64,000 nucleotides of DNA from Sthenelais limicola (Eukaryota > Annelida > Polychaeta > Phyllodocida > Sigalionidae), in NCBI GenBank assembly GCA_942159475.1, contig OW804098.1, positions 115,184,218 through 115,248,217 of the forward strand, written 5' to 3'. Of this stretch, positions 55,101 to 62,524 are shown piece after piece. The notes under the pieces are model-generated. The model made no database searches. It had not been told where the DNA came from and saw nothing but the letters and a program-made list of their open reading frames with translations. Every line of letters begins with the position of its first letter. Position 1 is the stretch's first letter. Both the position numbers and the translations under genes were made by a program.

Positions 55101-55464
55101 TTGTTTTTCAAAAACGAAAATATCAAACTTAAAATCTAGAAATACTTATTATTTTATTAGACTGTTTACTATCATTGGAATCGGCTTGATCTCGTCGTTT
55201 CAAATATAATGGTATCTCAAAATCTATTTTTTGCGACTTATGACTCATTTTCCTGAAACACATCACATATTAGATCGTTCTCAGCATTAAGGGAATCGTT
55301 TGTAAGTTATTTGCTTACCAGGTGTTGTTGGTACTTCCTCCTTCTTCAAGGCCTGGAATACTGCAGCGAAGCCTCTCTCTTCGATGGATTCATCGGTTAC
55401 AAACTGTACTCTCATGTCGGCTCCAGAGGAGTAGATAATGCCTGGGTTGTTGGTTCCACAGTAT
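33945..55464 (-). CDS. CUB-domain chymotrypsin-like serine protease, nine 3' exons
   Basis: Partial gene (about 454 C-terminal residues), continuing upstream beyond the window. Exons in order: 55464-55319, 50999-50785, 49079-48929, 45901-45779, 45143-44972, 42929-42839, 41736-41565, 38484-38348, 34103-33945. Each junction is AG/GT with matching phase. Product: second half of a CUB domain, T/P linker, a full CUB domain split over two exons, a six-cysteine module, then an S1 protease starting IVGG. Catalytic residues: His in TAAHC, Asp in NDIALL, Ser in GDSGGP. Disulfide partners 42-58, 136-201, 168-182, 191-220 and 1-122 can be seen. The base of the S1 pocket is Gly (GSCQGDSGG), with Gly216 and Ser226, so trypsin-like Arg/Lys cleavage is unlikely; a chymotrypsin/elastase/collagenase-like preference is inferred. 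Probably secreted. Confidence 0.9.
34141..34371 (+). mobile_element. MITE family B, copy B6
   Basis: Starts GATTTTCAGAAAATG and ends GAAAATCTGACCC. It lies 38 bp upstream of the last protease exon's acceptor. Confidence 0.8.
34669..34880 (+). mobile_element. MITE family B, copy B7, plus adjoining fragment
   Basis: Slightly 5'-truncated copy ending ACATTTTCTGACGATCTAA, followed to about 34935 by a fragment of a second, reverse copy (CACCTTCACCAATCC). Confidence 0.7.
34936..35180. repeat. dispersed repeat E, copy 1
   Basis: TGTCTTCAAGG and AAAGTTCATAT segments recur at 36130-36302, and the later part recurs at 49363-49463. It marks an unclassified repeat whose limits I could not define. Confidence 0.45.
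35181..35751. other. protease intron, no feature seen
   Basis: AT-rich intronic sequence without a recognised repeat or exon. Confidence 0.4.
35752..35982 (-). mobile_element. MITE family B, copy B8
   Basis: Starts AGATTTTCAGAAAATG and ends TTGAAAATCTGACCC, in reverse orientation. Confidence 0.8.
36030..36302. repeat. dispersed repeat E, copy 2
   Basis: Contains GTCTTCAAGG and AGACGCCTGTAA...GAGTCTTGGGAACATTTGCT; the latter half recurs at 49363-49463, again directly before a family-B MITE. Confidence 0.55.
36303..36503 (+). mobile_element. MITE family B, copy B9
   Basis: Starts GGGTCAGATTGTCAG; the right end has decayed to TTTCTGGCGATTTCACCC and there is a small internal deletion. Confidence 0.75.
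36504..36869. other. protease intron, no feature seen
   Basis: AT-rich intronic sequence; nothing recognised. Confidence 0.4.
36870..37107 (-). mobile_element. MITE family B, copy B10
   Basis: Starts GTGTCAGATCTTC and ends CCAAAAATCTGGCCC, in reverse orientation. Confidence 0.75.
37183..37477. mobile_element. foldback repeat D, copy D1
   Basis: ATAGAACCT at 37183 and AGGTTCTAT at 37339 bound an imperfect hairpin (GTGGTAC.../...GTACCAT pairing). The next ~140 bp also recur in D2. Confidence 0.7.
37478..38347. other. protease intron, no feature seen
   Basis: AT-rich intronic sequence with no recognised repeat; immediately downstream (minus sense) of the 38348-38484 exon. Confidence 0.4.
38348..38484 (-). 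CDS. protease exon: 168-191 region
   Basis: 137 nt, acceptor CACTACAG, donor CAG|GTAAGTG. It encodes the segment with NEACRGMW and ends [13 protein letters not shown], so Gly occupies the S1-pocket 189 position. Confidence 0.92.
38628..38907. mobile_element. foldback repeat D, copy D2
   Basis: Same orientation and order as D1, with ATAGAACCT/AGGTTCTAT ends at 38628 and 38769. D1 and D2 bracket the 38348-38484 exon as direct repeats. Confidence 0.7.
38984..39395 (-). mobile_element. MITE family A, copy A5
   Basis: 412 bp, TGTGATGTGTTTCAGG to GGAACACATCACA, flanked by TT/TT. Confidence 0.9.
39565..39976 (+). mobile_element. MITE family A, copy A6
   Basis: 412 bp, TGTGATGTGTTTCAGG to CCTAAAACGGATCACA, flanked by TA/TA. 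Confidence 0.9.
40520..40893 (-). mobile_element. MITE family A, copy A7 (left end lost)
   Basis: The body TTTTGAGATATTATCATG...GATGAGATCAATC and a decayed right end ATAACACATCATA are present; the left terminus is replaced by a short TATCACTCCCTAGAAGG duplication. Confidence 0.65.
40904..41068 (-). mobile_element. MITE family B, copy B11, left part
   Basis: Starts GGGTCAAGTCTTCAG; broken at TTATCATT by A8, and resumes at 41477. Confidence 0.85.
41069..41476 (+). mobile_element. MITE family A, copy A8, inserted in B11
   Basis: 408 bp, TGTGATGTGTCTCAGG to CTGAAACACATCACA. B copies elsewhere have five Ts at this point; here two precede and five follow A8, which shows a 2-bp TT duplication. Confidence 0.92.
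41477..41550 (-). mobile_element. MITE family B, copy B11, right part
   Basis: TTTTTCACTCTAATTTAGC to CTGAAAATCCGACCC. It ends 14 nt from the 5' splice site of the next protease exon. Confidence 0.85.
41565..41736 (-). CDS. protease exon: catalytic aspartate
   Basis: 172 nt, acceptor CTTTTTCAG-type, donor AAAG|GTGAGT. Begins [17 protein letters not shown] (catalytic Asp), then SPVCMPED and CYITGWGD. Confidence 0.93.
41744..41935 (+). mobile_element. Penelope-like element remnant
   Basis: Poly-T-rich start, an AAGTTTTATTCAAGAT motif repeated in decayed form at about 41912 (AAGTTTATTCAAGATATCC), and a hammerhead motif between. These are features of Penelope-like element ends; no reading frame remains. 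Confidence 0.5.
41786..41831 (+). ncRNA. minimal hammerhead ribozyme motif
   Basis: Stem I AGATTCC (41786-41792) pairs with GGAATCT (41825-41831). CTGATGA (41793-41799) and GAAA (41817-41820) are the invariant core. Stem II is GGTAC/GTACC (41801-41805, 41812-41816) with a 6-nt loop. Stem III is only ACGU, self-complementary as in dimeric minimal hammerheads, and the predicted cut follows the second U at 41824. Penelope-like elements are known to carry such motifs. Confidence 0.8.
41936..42414. other. protease intron, no feature seen
   Basis: AT-rich intronic sequence; nothing recognised. Confidence 0.4.
42415..42827 (+). mobile_element. MITE family A, copy A9
   Basis: 413 bp, flanked by TA/TA. 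Its right end lies 11 nt from a protease 5' splice site (GT at 42838-42837). Confidence 0.92.
42839..42929 (-). CDS. protease exon: short S1 segment after catalytic His
   Basis: 91 nt, acceptor TTGACAG, donor TTG|GTAAGAT. Encodes [14 protein letters not shown] to ASKIIL, the usual chymotrypsin-fold strand set. Confidence 0.9.
43040..43665. other. protease intron, no feature seen
   Basis: AT-rich intronic sequence; nothing recognised. Confidence 0.4.
43666..44020 (+). mobile_element. MITE family C, copy C1
   Basis: TTAGGCCAAAA and TTTATGGCCTAA ends, each followed inward by TAGGTGTGTTTCCGAT or its complement. 355 bp, non-coding. Reverse copy C2 lies at 45374-45736. Confidence 0.85.
44149..44383 (+). 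mobile_element. MITE family B, copy B12
   Basis: 235 bp, GGGTCAGATTTTCAG to GAAAATCTTACCC, flanked by a 4-bp ATGA duplication. Confidence 0.9.
44400..44420. repeat. poly-C run
   Basis: A near-uninterrupted C run broken by one G, in protease intron sequence. Confidence 0.85.
44530..44955. repeat. 53-bp minisatellite, about eight units
   Basis: The unit starts TAGTGGATGCATTAGTG and includes TGCGTTGTGGTTGCTAAATC; copies start at 44588, 44641, 44694 and so on at 53-bp steps. It ends about 17 nt from the 5' splice site of the catalytic-His exon. Confidence 0.93.
44972..45143 (-). CDS. protease exon: activation site and catalytic histidine
   Basis: 172 nt, acceptor ATTTCAG, donor GA|GTAAGTAC. 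Encodes [17 protein letters not shown] (activation cleavage before IVGG) through TAAHCVHE. Confidence 0.95.
45374..45736 (-). mobile_element. MITE family C, copy C2
   Basis: Inverted relative to C1, ending TTTTTGGCCTAA. A further short fragment of the same family lies just before it (about 45330-45368). It contains a 15-base C run at 45407-45421. Confidence 0.85.
45779..45901 (-). CDS. protease exon: six-cysteine module
   Basis: 123 nt, acceptor TTCTATAG, donor ATG|GTAAGTT, phase 1 at both ends, so it can be shuffled as a unit. The cysteine pattern is C-x6-C-x5-C-x8-C-x5-C-C (starts [10 protein letters not shown], ends NGGKCCHD). It sits between CUB2 and the protease. I do not recognise the family. 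Confidence 0.85.
45952..46275 (+). mobile_element. MITE family A, copy A10 (internally deleted)
   Basis: TGTGACGTGTTACAGG to CTTAAAACGCACCACA, 324 bp, 50 nt upstream of the six-cysteine exon's acceptor. Confidence 0.8.
46338..46681 (+). mobile_element. MITE family B, copy B13, with inserted LINE-tail-like fragment
   Basis: GGGTCAGATTTTCAG to GAGAAATCTGACCC. About 90 bp near 46376-46465 (CAAATATCCTTTATTGTCGG) do not belong to the family and look like a short retroelement 3' end. Confidence 0.75.
46721..46956 (-). mobile_element. MITE family B, copy B14
   Basis: GGGATCAGATTTTCAG to GAAAATCTGACCC, reverse orientation. Confidence 0.88.
47033..47115 (-). mobile_element. MITE family B, fragment B15
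   Basis: Right third of the element only, ending ACATTTTCTGACAATTTGACCC. Confidence 0.7.
47116..47549. other. protease intron; possible retroelement tail
   Basis: A fragment near 47345-47430 (AAAGTTTTATTCAGGTCTGG) resembles the tail seen at 46376 and 48440. No exon recognised. Confidence 0.35.
47550..47959 (-). mobile_element. MITE family A, copy A11
   Basis: 410 bp, flanked by AA/AA. Confidence 0.9.
48053..48257 (+). mobile_element. MITE family B, copy B16
   Basis: Left end decayed (GCTGATTTTCAGAAAATG); right end GAAGATCTGACCC; small internal deletions. Confidence 0.75.
48258..48928. other. protease intron, no exon seen
   Basis: AT-rich; a TTTTATTCAGGTAAAC tail-like fragment at about 48445. 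Nothing else recognised. Confidence 0.35.
48929..49079 (-). CDS. protease exon: second half of CUB2
   Basis: 151 nt, acceptor TGCCCTCAG, donor CAAA|GTAAGAA. Encodes [17 protein letters not shown] through [16 protein letters not shown], typical CUB strands. A longer open frame over the same bases is in the wrong phase. Confidence 0.92.
49124..49357 (-). mobile_element. MITE family B, copy B17
   Basis: GGTCAGATTTTCAG to GAAAATCTGACCC, 44 nt upstream of the CUB2 second-half exon. Confidence 0.88.
49363..49463. repeat. dispersed repeat E, copy 3
   Basis: Near-identical to 36202-36302 (AGACGCCTGTAACATGAGTC and onward), again abutting a family-B MITE. Confidence 0.65.
49465..49690 (+). mobile_element. 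MITE family B, copy B18
   Basis: GGGTCAGATCGTCAG to GAAGATCTGACCC. Confidence 0.85.
49691..50347. other. protease intron, no feature seen
   Basis: AT-rich; nothing recognised. Confidence 0.4.
50348..50759 (+). mobile_element. MITE family A, copy A12
   Basis: 412 bp, AA/AA duplication. Right end is 25 nt from the exon at 50785; forms an inverted pair with A13. Confidence 0.92.
50785..50999 (-). CDS. protease exon: linker and first half of CUB2
   Basis: 215 nt, acceptor TTCATTTCAG, donor GTG|GTGAGA. Encodes a T/P linker (PTTTAFPP), then [20 protein letters not shown] and [10 protein letters not shown], which are classic CUB signatures. Confidence 0.94.
51032..51430 (-). mobile_element. MITE family A, copy A13
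   Basis: 399 bp, AT/AT duplication, starting 32 nt upstream of the exon's acceptor. Opposite orientation to A12. Confidence 0.9.
51431..51681. other. protease intron; possible retroelement tail
   Basis: AAATCCTTTATTCAACATGG and simple T-rich sequence; no exon seen. Confidence 0.35.
51682..52090 (-). mobile_element. MITE family A, copy A14
   Basis: The left terminus is partly duplicated (TGTGATCCGTTTTTAAG, then CCGTTTTAGGAAATTG). Right end CCTAAAACGCACCAT. Confidence 0.8.
52091..53130. other. protease intron, no exon seen
   Basis: About 1 kb. A TTTTTATTCAGAAGACATC tail-like fragment lies at about 52130; the rest is unassigned. The open frame at 52769-53194 has no supporting features. Confidence 0.35.
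53131..53330 (+). mobile_element. MITE family B, copy B19
   Basis: GGGTCAGATTTTCAG to GAAAATCTGACCC with a central deletion; 4-bp ATAT flanks. Confidence 0.85.
53381..53473 (+). mobile_element. MITE family B, fragment B20
   Basis: Right part only (TGAACTGTATTTTGAGC to GAAAATCTGACCC). Confidence 0.8.
53493..53728 (+). mobile_element. MITE family B, copy B21
   Basis: GGGTCGGATTTTCAG to GAAAATCTGACCC, full length. Confidence 0.88.
53800..53835. repeat. GT microsatellite followed by G run
   Basis: (GT)n interrupted by TTT, then an 11-base G run. Confidence 0.9.
53884..54118 (+). mobile_element. MITE family B, copy B22
   Basis: Full length, GGGTCAGATTTTCAG to GAAAATCTGACCC, flanked by 4-bp AAGA on both sides. 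Confidence 0.9.
54525..54852. mobile_element. MITE family F with three poly-G runs
   Basis: Inverted ends GGGACTGTTCATTTCTAACC and GGTTGATTATGAACTGTCCC bound about 328 bp that contain G runs of 15 (54574-54588), 20 (54624-54643) and 13 (54698-54710) bases. Confidence 0.75.
54858..55267 (+). mobile_element. MITE family A, copy A15
   Basis: 410 bp, TA/TA duplication, 51 nt from the CUB1 exon's donor. Confidence 0.92.
55319..55464 (-). CDS. protease exon: second half of CUB1
   Basis: 146 nt, acceptor TTGTTCAG, donor CCTG|GTAAGC, phases 2 and 1. Encodes [19 protein letters not shown] through the CUB end, then a KKEEVPTTP linker. The preceding CUB half was not found up to 64000. Confidence 0.92.
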
Positions 55465-55746
55465 CTGAACAATATATATATAAGAATTTTTATTTCTCTT
55501 TTCATAATACAAATTTTTACAGAGGAAAAGGGTGAATCCTGTCAGCACAGTTGGTCTTCCCAGGCTCCCTTGGCATCGAATTGTGATATTACAACAAATA
55601 ATTGATTTTTTTTTTATATAAACACATTATTATGAGTAACGATTTGCTTTATGCATTAAATTAATTATTATTCACTTTATATATGTAAAATATTTTAACG
55701 ATTTCATCTTGTACTAAATTTCTTACATTGTGATTATTCAAAGTAA

Positions 55747-56103
55747 TTGGGTGAAATTTCTTGAAAATGTACAATTCACATTCAGAAACCCGCTCTAATA
55801 ACCCGGATTTAATACAAAAATGAAAATGAAAAGATAATTCAACATAAGCAAACACATCCATTGAATCAACTCAATACCGAATATACTCAGATATATCCAG
55901 TATTTATCATTTTATAACCCACATTTAAGACGAAAATGAGCTTCAAAATGCAGTTTAACATAATAGAACGGATGCTTTAAATCAATGCGATACCAAATAT
56001 ACTCAGATATACCCGGTATTCATCACTTTTCAGCCTAATTTAGGAGGATTTACTCAATTTGTTAGAGCTGTTAATTGTACATTTTCCAAAACACTGACCA
56101 ATA
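55747..56103 (-). mobile_element. MITE family B, copy B23 (two partial copies fused)
   Basis: A left part (to about 55915) restarts within the element at AACCCACATTTAAGACG and ends ACATTTTCCAAAACACTGACC. Confidence 0.7.
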
Positions 56104-56298
56104 TTCAAATACACTATTGTAGACACACTTCTTATTTTTTTTATTTTACTTGCTAACTTTGCATGTGTAGAGTTACTAATTGTCCATTTTCTGACGATCT
56201 GACCCAATTACTGTTACAATTACATCAGATCACTTATGAAATTCGAAAGCATTGTACATTGTTTGCTCGCTGAATTTGAGGGTGGTGTAGTTCCAATA

Positions 56299-57114
56299 TG
56301 TGATTCGGATGGAAACGGATTTTGAGACATCATCATATTTGAAAAGATGAGATCAAGCCAACTCCAATGATAGATAACATTAAGGAGATCTAAGAATTGT
56401 GTCTATAATATAGAAACAATTCGAAAGACGAATGACAATATTATTGTGTTTTTGATATATGTTTGAAAAAAAGTTTGCAATATATCTGGGAGGGCAATTA
56501 CTGGTAAAGTAATTGAATGTACCCCATATGATGAGTTTTGAAACACAAGAATATGTTAAGTACACTGGCTTGAAATTTGGGACATGAACCGTGGAACCTT
56601 TCTATTGAGACCACCCTTGGGACTGAATGATTTTGGTCTCATAGCGAGGTGGTCTCTTTATAGGGGCTAATCTAATAAGAGGCACTGGGAAAACTGGTCT
56701 CAATAGAGAGGTGGTCTCTATAATAAGGTGGTCTTTATGGGTCAGATTTTCAGAAAATGTACAATTCGCCTTCATCAATCCTCTCAAATAACCCACATTT
56801 AAGACAGAAATGAGCTTCAAAATGACAGTTTAACATAACAGAACTGATACTATAAATCAATGCGATACCAAATATACTCAGATATACCCAGTATTCAACA
56901 TTTTCAGCCTAATTTAGCAGAATTCCCCAAATGTGTAGAGCTGCCAATTGTACATTTTCTGAAAATCTGACTCTTATGTGAGGTTCCACTTTATATTTAA
57001 AGCGCTAAGCCCTCTAAAAATCAGAACATTCCCATAATGAGATTCTATGATTCCAAATTCCTTTGGAAATACAATTTCTGCGACATGCAATTCATTTCCT
57101 TATAAGACATCATA
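56299..57114 (-). mobile_element. MITE family A, copy A16, carrying B24
   Basis: Decayed ends TGTGATTCGGATGG and AAGACATCATA; the body GATGAGATCAAGCCAAC is clear. Interrupted by B24. Confidence 0.7.
56738..56973 (-). mobile_element. MITE family B, copy B24, nested in A16
   Basis: GGGTCAGATTTTCAG to GAAAATCTGACTC, flanked by TTAT on both sides. Confidence 0.88.
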
Positions 57115-57205
57115 TGGTTTAACATTACGTAGGTATACAGCCCAGGCCCAAAGTTAAGAGAGTCCCTTCAAGCGAAGGCAAAGCCTTTCGCCTCAAACCG
57201 GTAGG

Positions 57206-57239
57206 GCTGCCAATTGTACATTTTCTGAAAATCTGACCC
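57206..57239 (-). mobile_element. MITE family B, terminal fragment
   Basis: Only the last 34 bp (TGCCAATTGTACATTTTCTG onward). Confidence 0.75.
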
Positions 57240-57324
57240 TTGTATAGGATTGAATGGAGGCTCAATAGCGACCAGTGTTATTAGCCAGATCACTATTAAT
57301 TTTGTTGTGAGCATTGGTGCATGT

Positions 57325-57559
57325 GGGTCAGATTTTCAGAAAATGTACAATTCAACTTCGGCAATCTTCTCAAATAATCCAAATTTCAGACGAAAATAAA
57401 GTTCAAAATACAGTTCAACCTAACCAAACAGATTGCTAGAATCAATGCAATGCCGAATATACTCGAATTTAGCTAGTATTGACCAAATTGCAGCCTAATT
57501 TAGCAGAATTTCCTAAATGTGTACAGCTGCCAATTGTACATTTTCTGAAAATCTGACCC
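57325..57559 (-). mobile_element. MITE family B, copy B26
   Basis: 235 bp with both TIRs intact, a good reference copy of the family. Confidence 0.92.
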
Positions 57560-57589
57560 ATATAGGGAATAGTGCATAGCCTATGTTGT

Positions 57590-58470
57590 TTTAGTCCAGT
57601 CGATAAGCCAAACAATTGTGCACTTTTTCATAAAAGCATGAAATTTGGCACAGGGGTAATTTTTGATGTGCTGATCATTTTTAGCTATAGACCCAATCTG
57701 GAATTTTGTTTCCTTGGTCATGGTTGCTATGGAAACATTCTAAAAAGGAATTTGGCATTTATAGTTTTATCAGCCCCATTTTTTGCAGGGATAGTAAGTT
57801 TGAGGATTGATTCCTATACAGAATTTTATGCTCTTTCATTTGGACTGGGTCCATTATCTGGGAAATGTGGGACTTGGTCACCATGGTAACCAAATAAAAA
57901 AATGGAATGTTTTGGGTACAAAATGAGAAATATTCTGTTTTTGTTATCAAGTTGCATATCAAAACAAAGCATTCTTAAAGAGTAATTGAACTATGCCCAT
58001 GAATTTATTCTAAGAATGTTCTGGTAACCATGGCAACCAAATAACCTATAAAAAATGAGTCAATATGGGTCAGATATACTCTTTGATTTTGCTTATAAGT
58101 CATGGGCACAACAATGATTAAATATATTGAATGGAGAGCCTAGCTCCTTAGCGTTGATTTGGTATATAGAAATCTTCATTGGTTGTCATAGTTACTGAGG
58201 TATCACTCCACAAACATGGACTCAATATCGTGTCTACTACCCTTGTGTTGACCCTTGTATAGACTTCCAGGTCAGAGTAGCCTACCCCTGGGTATGACCC
58301 ACTTATGCCCATAAGACCTGCCTGTCAAGTCATTTTCCGTTCCCATCAAGGTCATTTTATTTTAATAAATAGTGTTTTGAGAGTGCTGATAAAGACAAGA
58401 CAGGGTGCCATATTTGGCCCTTTGTACTCAAATTAGCTGAAATCTGATTGGCTTATAGGAATCAGCCTAT
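57590..58470. repeat. left arm of a long inverted repeat
   Basis: 57861-58470 matches the reverse complement of 63370-64000 at high identity (for example TCTAAGAATGTTCTGGTAAC against GTTACCAGAACATTCTTAGA). 57590-57760 also matches the complement of 63200-63345. The right arm runs off the window. Confidence 0.85.
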
Positions 58471-59345
58471 ATTTCAGTGAATTTTATAATTATTATTTAC
58501 TTGATAACCCCTACCCCCACTATATCGACCCCAACAAATTCATTGGTGTCATTGAATATGTTCTATCTGCAGTGGTTCCTTAGAAAGCACTACAGATGGT
58601 CATCAGATGGTCAGATGGTCATCTGCATGGTAACATGCAATTTTAAAGGGTACCTCTCATGATTATTCGGTTATTTTTATTTTAATTTCTTAATCTGCTC
58701 ATATTTCCATATGTATCTCCCAGTCTCAATTTGATGTTGATGCTAATACAATGCTAAAAAAACCCAATTTATATGAGCAGATATGAGCAGAAAGCCCATG
58801 CCTCCTCACCCTCACCCCTCCAAATCTGTGATCTCATGAGAGGGATAACAACATTTGGCTCAGAGACAGAGTGGCCTCACTAATTAATAACAGTAGCTTA
58901 TCAAGGTCAAGAGCCTGCATCACTCCTTCAAGTCACTCCCTTCCCCCTTTTGGAGGAATACAGAGGGATGTTGTGGTTTCACCCCCCACTGAGCTCAGCT
59001 CCTGGGACAGACCAACAGCTGCTAATCTATATGCTTTGAAACCCAACTGGACACTGAAGATGAGGGGGTTTGGTCATGTGGCACCATGCAGAGCTATCAC
59101 ATAATTGTGGTTAGTCCCAATAGGGATCTTTTGAATTGGCCATTTGGCTTAAAATATGTACAGCTGACACTAATTTAAGACAGGCAGCGGGGCCTATCTG
59201 AGTGTGGGTGGGGCTCTGACCACAGCTAAGGCCCGGTCTATGTGCGGGGCCAGGTACAGGGCAGCGTGCCCGGCAAGCTGGGCATAGGTCACTTGGTTCA
59301 TGGGCATGTCAGTCTGTAAGGTGGACTTGATTTTAGCCATTTAAA
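58471..59345. other. left interior of the inverted-repeat element
   Basis: No gene recognised. A GC-richer minus-strand segment (59340-59197) has a 47-codon open frame starting at an ATG, without known features. Confidence 0.35.
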
Positions 59346-59360
59346 TTAACCCTATGTATT
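59346..59360. repeat. target-site duplication of the LINE, left copy
   Basis: TTAACCCTATGTATT, repeated exactly at 62510-62524. Confidence 0.93.
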
Positions 59361-62300
59361 TTTTGTATTTTTTTTTTTTTTTCTCTTTCGTCCAACATCG
59401 GATTTTTATTCATAAAACATGTTAACATAAAAGTGTATATTCAATGGTATGAGAGGAAACATTCACCTGCTCATTTTGATTTTTGCTCTCTGAGTTATTC
59501 TATATGTAAAATAAAGGACACAAGATGTTATTGACTCTGCTTTTTGTTGATTTGTTAAATCAGTGCGGGTCTAAACACGCTTAAGGGAGATATTATATAA
59601 GGTTTTTTCAAATATTAAAGACAAAGTTTTTCCACCTGTCGTAGAGTTTGCTAACCGAGGGGTTGTATTTAGCTGCCACCCTCATCGCTTCGACTCTATT
59701 TTTAAATTCATTTAAGAAGGGTTCCAACCTGATATTATTGTTGCCAAACAGCCTTTGCCTATGTATATAGGATTTGGCTGCCAGCAAAATAAAATTGACT
59801 CTATGTGTTTTGGAGTCGTTACCTAGAAGACCTAGGATAATATTCTCTGCTGAAGGAGCTTCTTCGAAAAAATTCCGCAAGTCTCCTGCGTTGTTTAACC
59901 AAGCAGTTAGATCAATCCAAAAAGCTCTAACAGGCTCACATTCCGAGAAGAAATGGACGATGCCATCTTCTTCCTCGCATTATGAACAGGTCGGGCTTTC
60001 TTTGATTTTGATTCTCTTCAAATATTGGTTACAACAAATATTCCTGTGCAAGACTTTATACTGTAAAGCTTGCAACCTAACATCATGTGTGGCAAGGTAC
60101 GGAGAGGAAAAGTATGCTCCCCATTCTTTTTCCGATCTGATCGGATTTTGAGTTCCTAAAATTCTCGGCCATTTTCTAAATTTCTTCAAGTCTAATTTCT
60201 TGCTCTTTAGTAACGCCGTATGGATTTGTTTGGCGGAGATGCCCTCAATATTCATTTTTTCCGACCCTATTTTGATTAGGATTTCATTTCTAATTTCGAC
60301 TCCGTTGCCTTCTTGGGCGACAGTTCTTAGCCAATCTCTAGGGATGGCATGTTTGAGCTGAAGCCTTTCCACAAAATTAGTTCTTAAATTGTAAGTGTTT
60401 TGGAGTTGCTCCATAGTCATAAATTGTAAATTTTCGTCGAGTACATCCCCGACACACGTAATACCCGCCCTTCTCCATCTGGGGAAGGATATTGTTTTTT
60501 TGTTACAGCGAATATGCGTATTACCCCAGACTCTCTCTCTTAATATTTCTCCACTGCCCTCCGGGGTTTGAGAATAGTAGAGTTTTTTCCAAATTCTAAA
60601 CATTTCTTGGTAAAAGGGGTCTAGGTTATTTTGAGGTTTACTATGTGTACTGAAAATTTCCTCGATAGACCTTTCTTCCACCGTTTTTAACAAACACAAC
60701 CATTTATTATGTGGATTTTGTAAAGCTTGCTGCACCCATTTGACTCTGTTTACAGCAATGACATCTCGAAGAGTTCTAAGCTTTAGACCTCCTCTTTCAA
60801 TACTTTGAGACAACCAAGCGGTGCTGATCTTGTAAGATCTGCTGTTCCAAATAAATTCAAGCAGAGATTTTTCTACTTCTCTGATTTTTTTTTCTGTTAT
60901 GCTTATACACGAGAGGATGTGCTGTCCCTTTGATAGTAGTAGCGAATTACAGACCTGAATCTTTCCTTTAATCGACAGATTGCGATTGCCCCATGACTTG
61001 GCGACTTGGTATATATTTTTTAATAAATCATTACAATTGACATCCGATAATTTGTTGTCTCTTGGGTATAACAGTTTTATACCAAGGACTTTCATTACAG
61101 ACACCCATTTGATATTTTGAACGGTTACATTCTGTAAATCTATTTCCCAAATATTGAAGCCTTGTGTTTTCTTAACATTGAGGGTTAGGCCCGAGACCTT
61201 ACCAAAATTTTCGATCATTTTCAACGCTTGCAACAAGGACGCTTCGTCCTTTAAGGTAAGGGTGATATCATCGGCAAATTGGATGATTTTGTTTTCTTGT
61301 TCACCTATTTTAACACGCTTGATCTTTTCATCATTTCTTATACTATCGGCCAATTTTTCGGCTACTAAAATAAACAAAGAAGAAGAGAGGGGGTCCCCCT
61401 GCTTCATTCCTCTCTGAATTTGAAACCAGGGAGACTGGTTCCCGTTGTTACTAAAACACGCTCTGGATTTACACAACAATGTTTTAATCCAACTTATTAC
61501 ATACTCATTCAAATTGTGAGAGATAAGACATTTTTCTAGGAACCTCCAGCTGATGGAGTAGTAGGCTTTGGAGAAGTCCAGCGACAGCACTAGTGCTGGG
61601 CTATTGTTCTCCTCTGCCCACCATATGATATCATCTAGCCTTCGGATGGCTTCGCCAATATACCTATTTTTAACAAATCCTAACTGATCCTGGTTAACCA
61701 GTTTCGGTAGACACAAGTTGACCCTGGAAGCTATAGCTTTCGAGATTAACTTGTAGTCTGTGTTTAGAAGAGTTATCGGTCTCCAGTTGGAAAGCATTCA
61801 GGAATCTACATCTTTTTTGGGGATAACGCTGATAACCCCCTTCTGTTGGTCGTTGGACATCTCTCCCTCTATGGAGCATTCTCTTACCATTTCCATAAAT
61901 ATAACCTTGATCTCCGGCCAGAATTTTTTATAAAATCCTGCCCCGAAACCATCTGACCCGGGGGACTTACCCACTTGGGTGTCGCGCAAAGCCAGAAAAA
62001 CCTCATGCTCAGAAATGGGTCTGCCCATATGAGTGTGCTCGTCTTCAGACAAGCATGTGTGTTCATTAACCCTAGTAAATTCGAAAGTATCAGGATCCTC
62101 TAAGGATCGTTCGGTGTACAAAGAGCTATAGAATCTTCTCCCTTCCTCCAAAATGTCTTTGGGGTTGGAGATTATTACATCATCTTTCACAAGGTATTTG
62201 ATCATTTTCTTCTCGGCTTGCCACTTTTCTAAATTTAGAAAATATTTCGATGGTCTCTCCCCCTCACTAAGCCACTGGGCCTTTGGATCTGAGGAGAGCA

Positions 62301-62509
62301 CCTTTGGCTTTAAAGGATTCAATGTTTCCCAGCTTATTTTTCAACCTCTGGAACTTGTCCGCCTCATCTATAGACAAGTCGTCCTGAGCATCCAGCTTTT
62401 GTATTCTTTTTCTACACTCTATTTCATCCCTATTTCTGTTTTTGGCTTTGCGCTTACAAAGCATAATAGTGTTAATTTTGACGATGTATTTAAACATGTC
62501 CCATCTTTC
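59361..62509 (-). mobile_element. 5'-truncated L1/Tx1-like LINE
   Basis: 3149 bp between exact 15-bp duplications, ending in a 3' A-rich tail (minus strand, 59382-59361). Only the part of ORF2 after the endonuclease remains, the usual result of incomplete target-primed reverse transcription. Confidence 0.92.
59608..62497 (-). pseudogene. LINE ORF2 reverse transcriptase, disrupted
   Basis: Non-LTR reverse transcriptase and C-terminal region. In order: SEGERPSKYFLNLEK region, SPGSDGFGAGFYKKFW, NWRPITLLNTDYKLISKAIA, LDFSKAY, GMKQGDPLSSSLF, catalytic FADD near 61270, and a C-terminal cysteine region. Damage: a single-base insertion near 62277-62282 shifts the frame, a TGA at 61800-61798 interrupts just before the NWRPI motif, and a TAA at 59982-59980 falls in the Cys-rich motif. 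Reading resumes in frame after both stops, so the copy is dead but only lightly decayed. The apurinic endonuclease domain and ORF1 are absent. The order and motifs fit the L1/Tx1 group. Confidence 0.92.
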
Positions 62510-62524
62510 TTAACCCTATGTATT
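62510..62524. repeat. target-site duplication of the LINE, right copy
   Basis: TTAACCCTATGTATT, equal to 59346-59360. Confidence 0.93.

Noticed and set aside
57572..57889. 105-codon frame in the left inverted-repeat arm
   Set aside because: The inverted copy at the right does not appear to keep the frame; treated as repeat sequence.
59197..59340. Minus-strand 47-codon ATG frame in the inverted-repeat element
   Set aside because: Short, no homologue recognised, no splice or promoter context.
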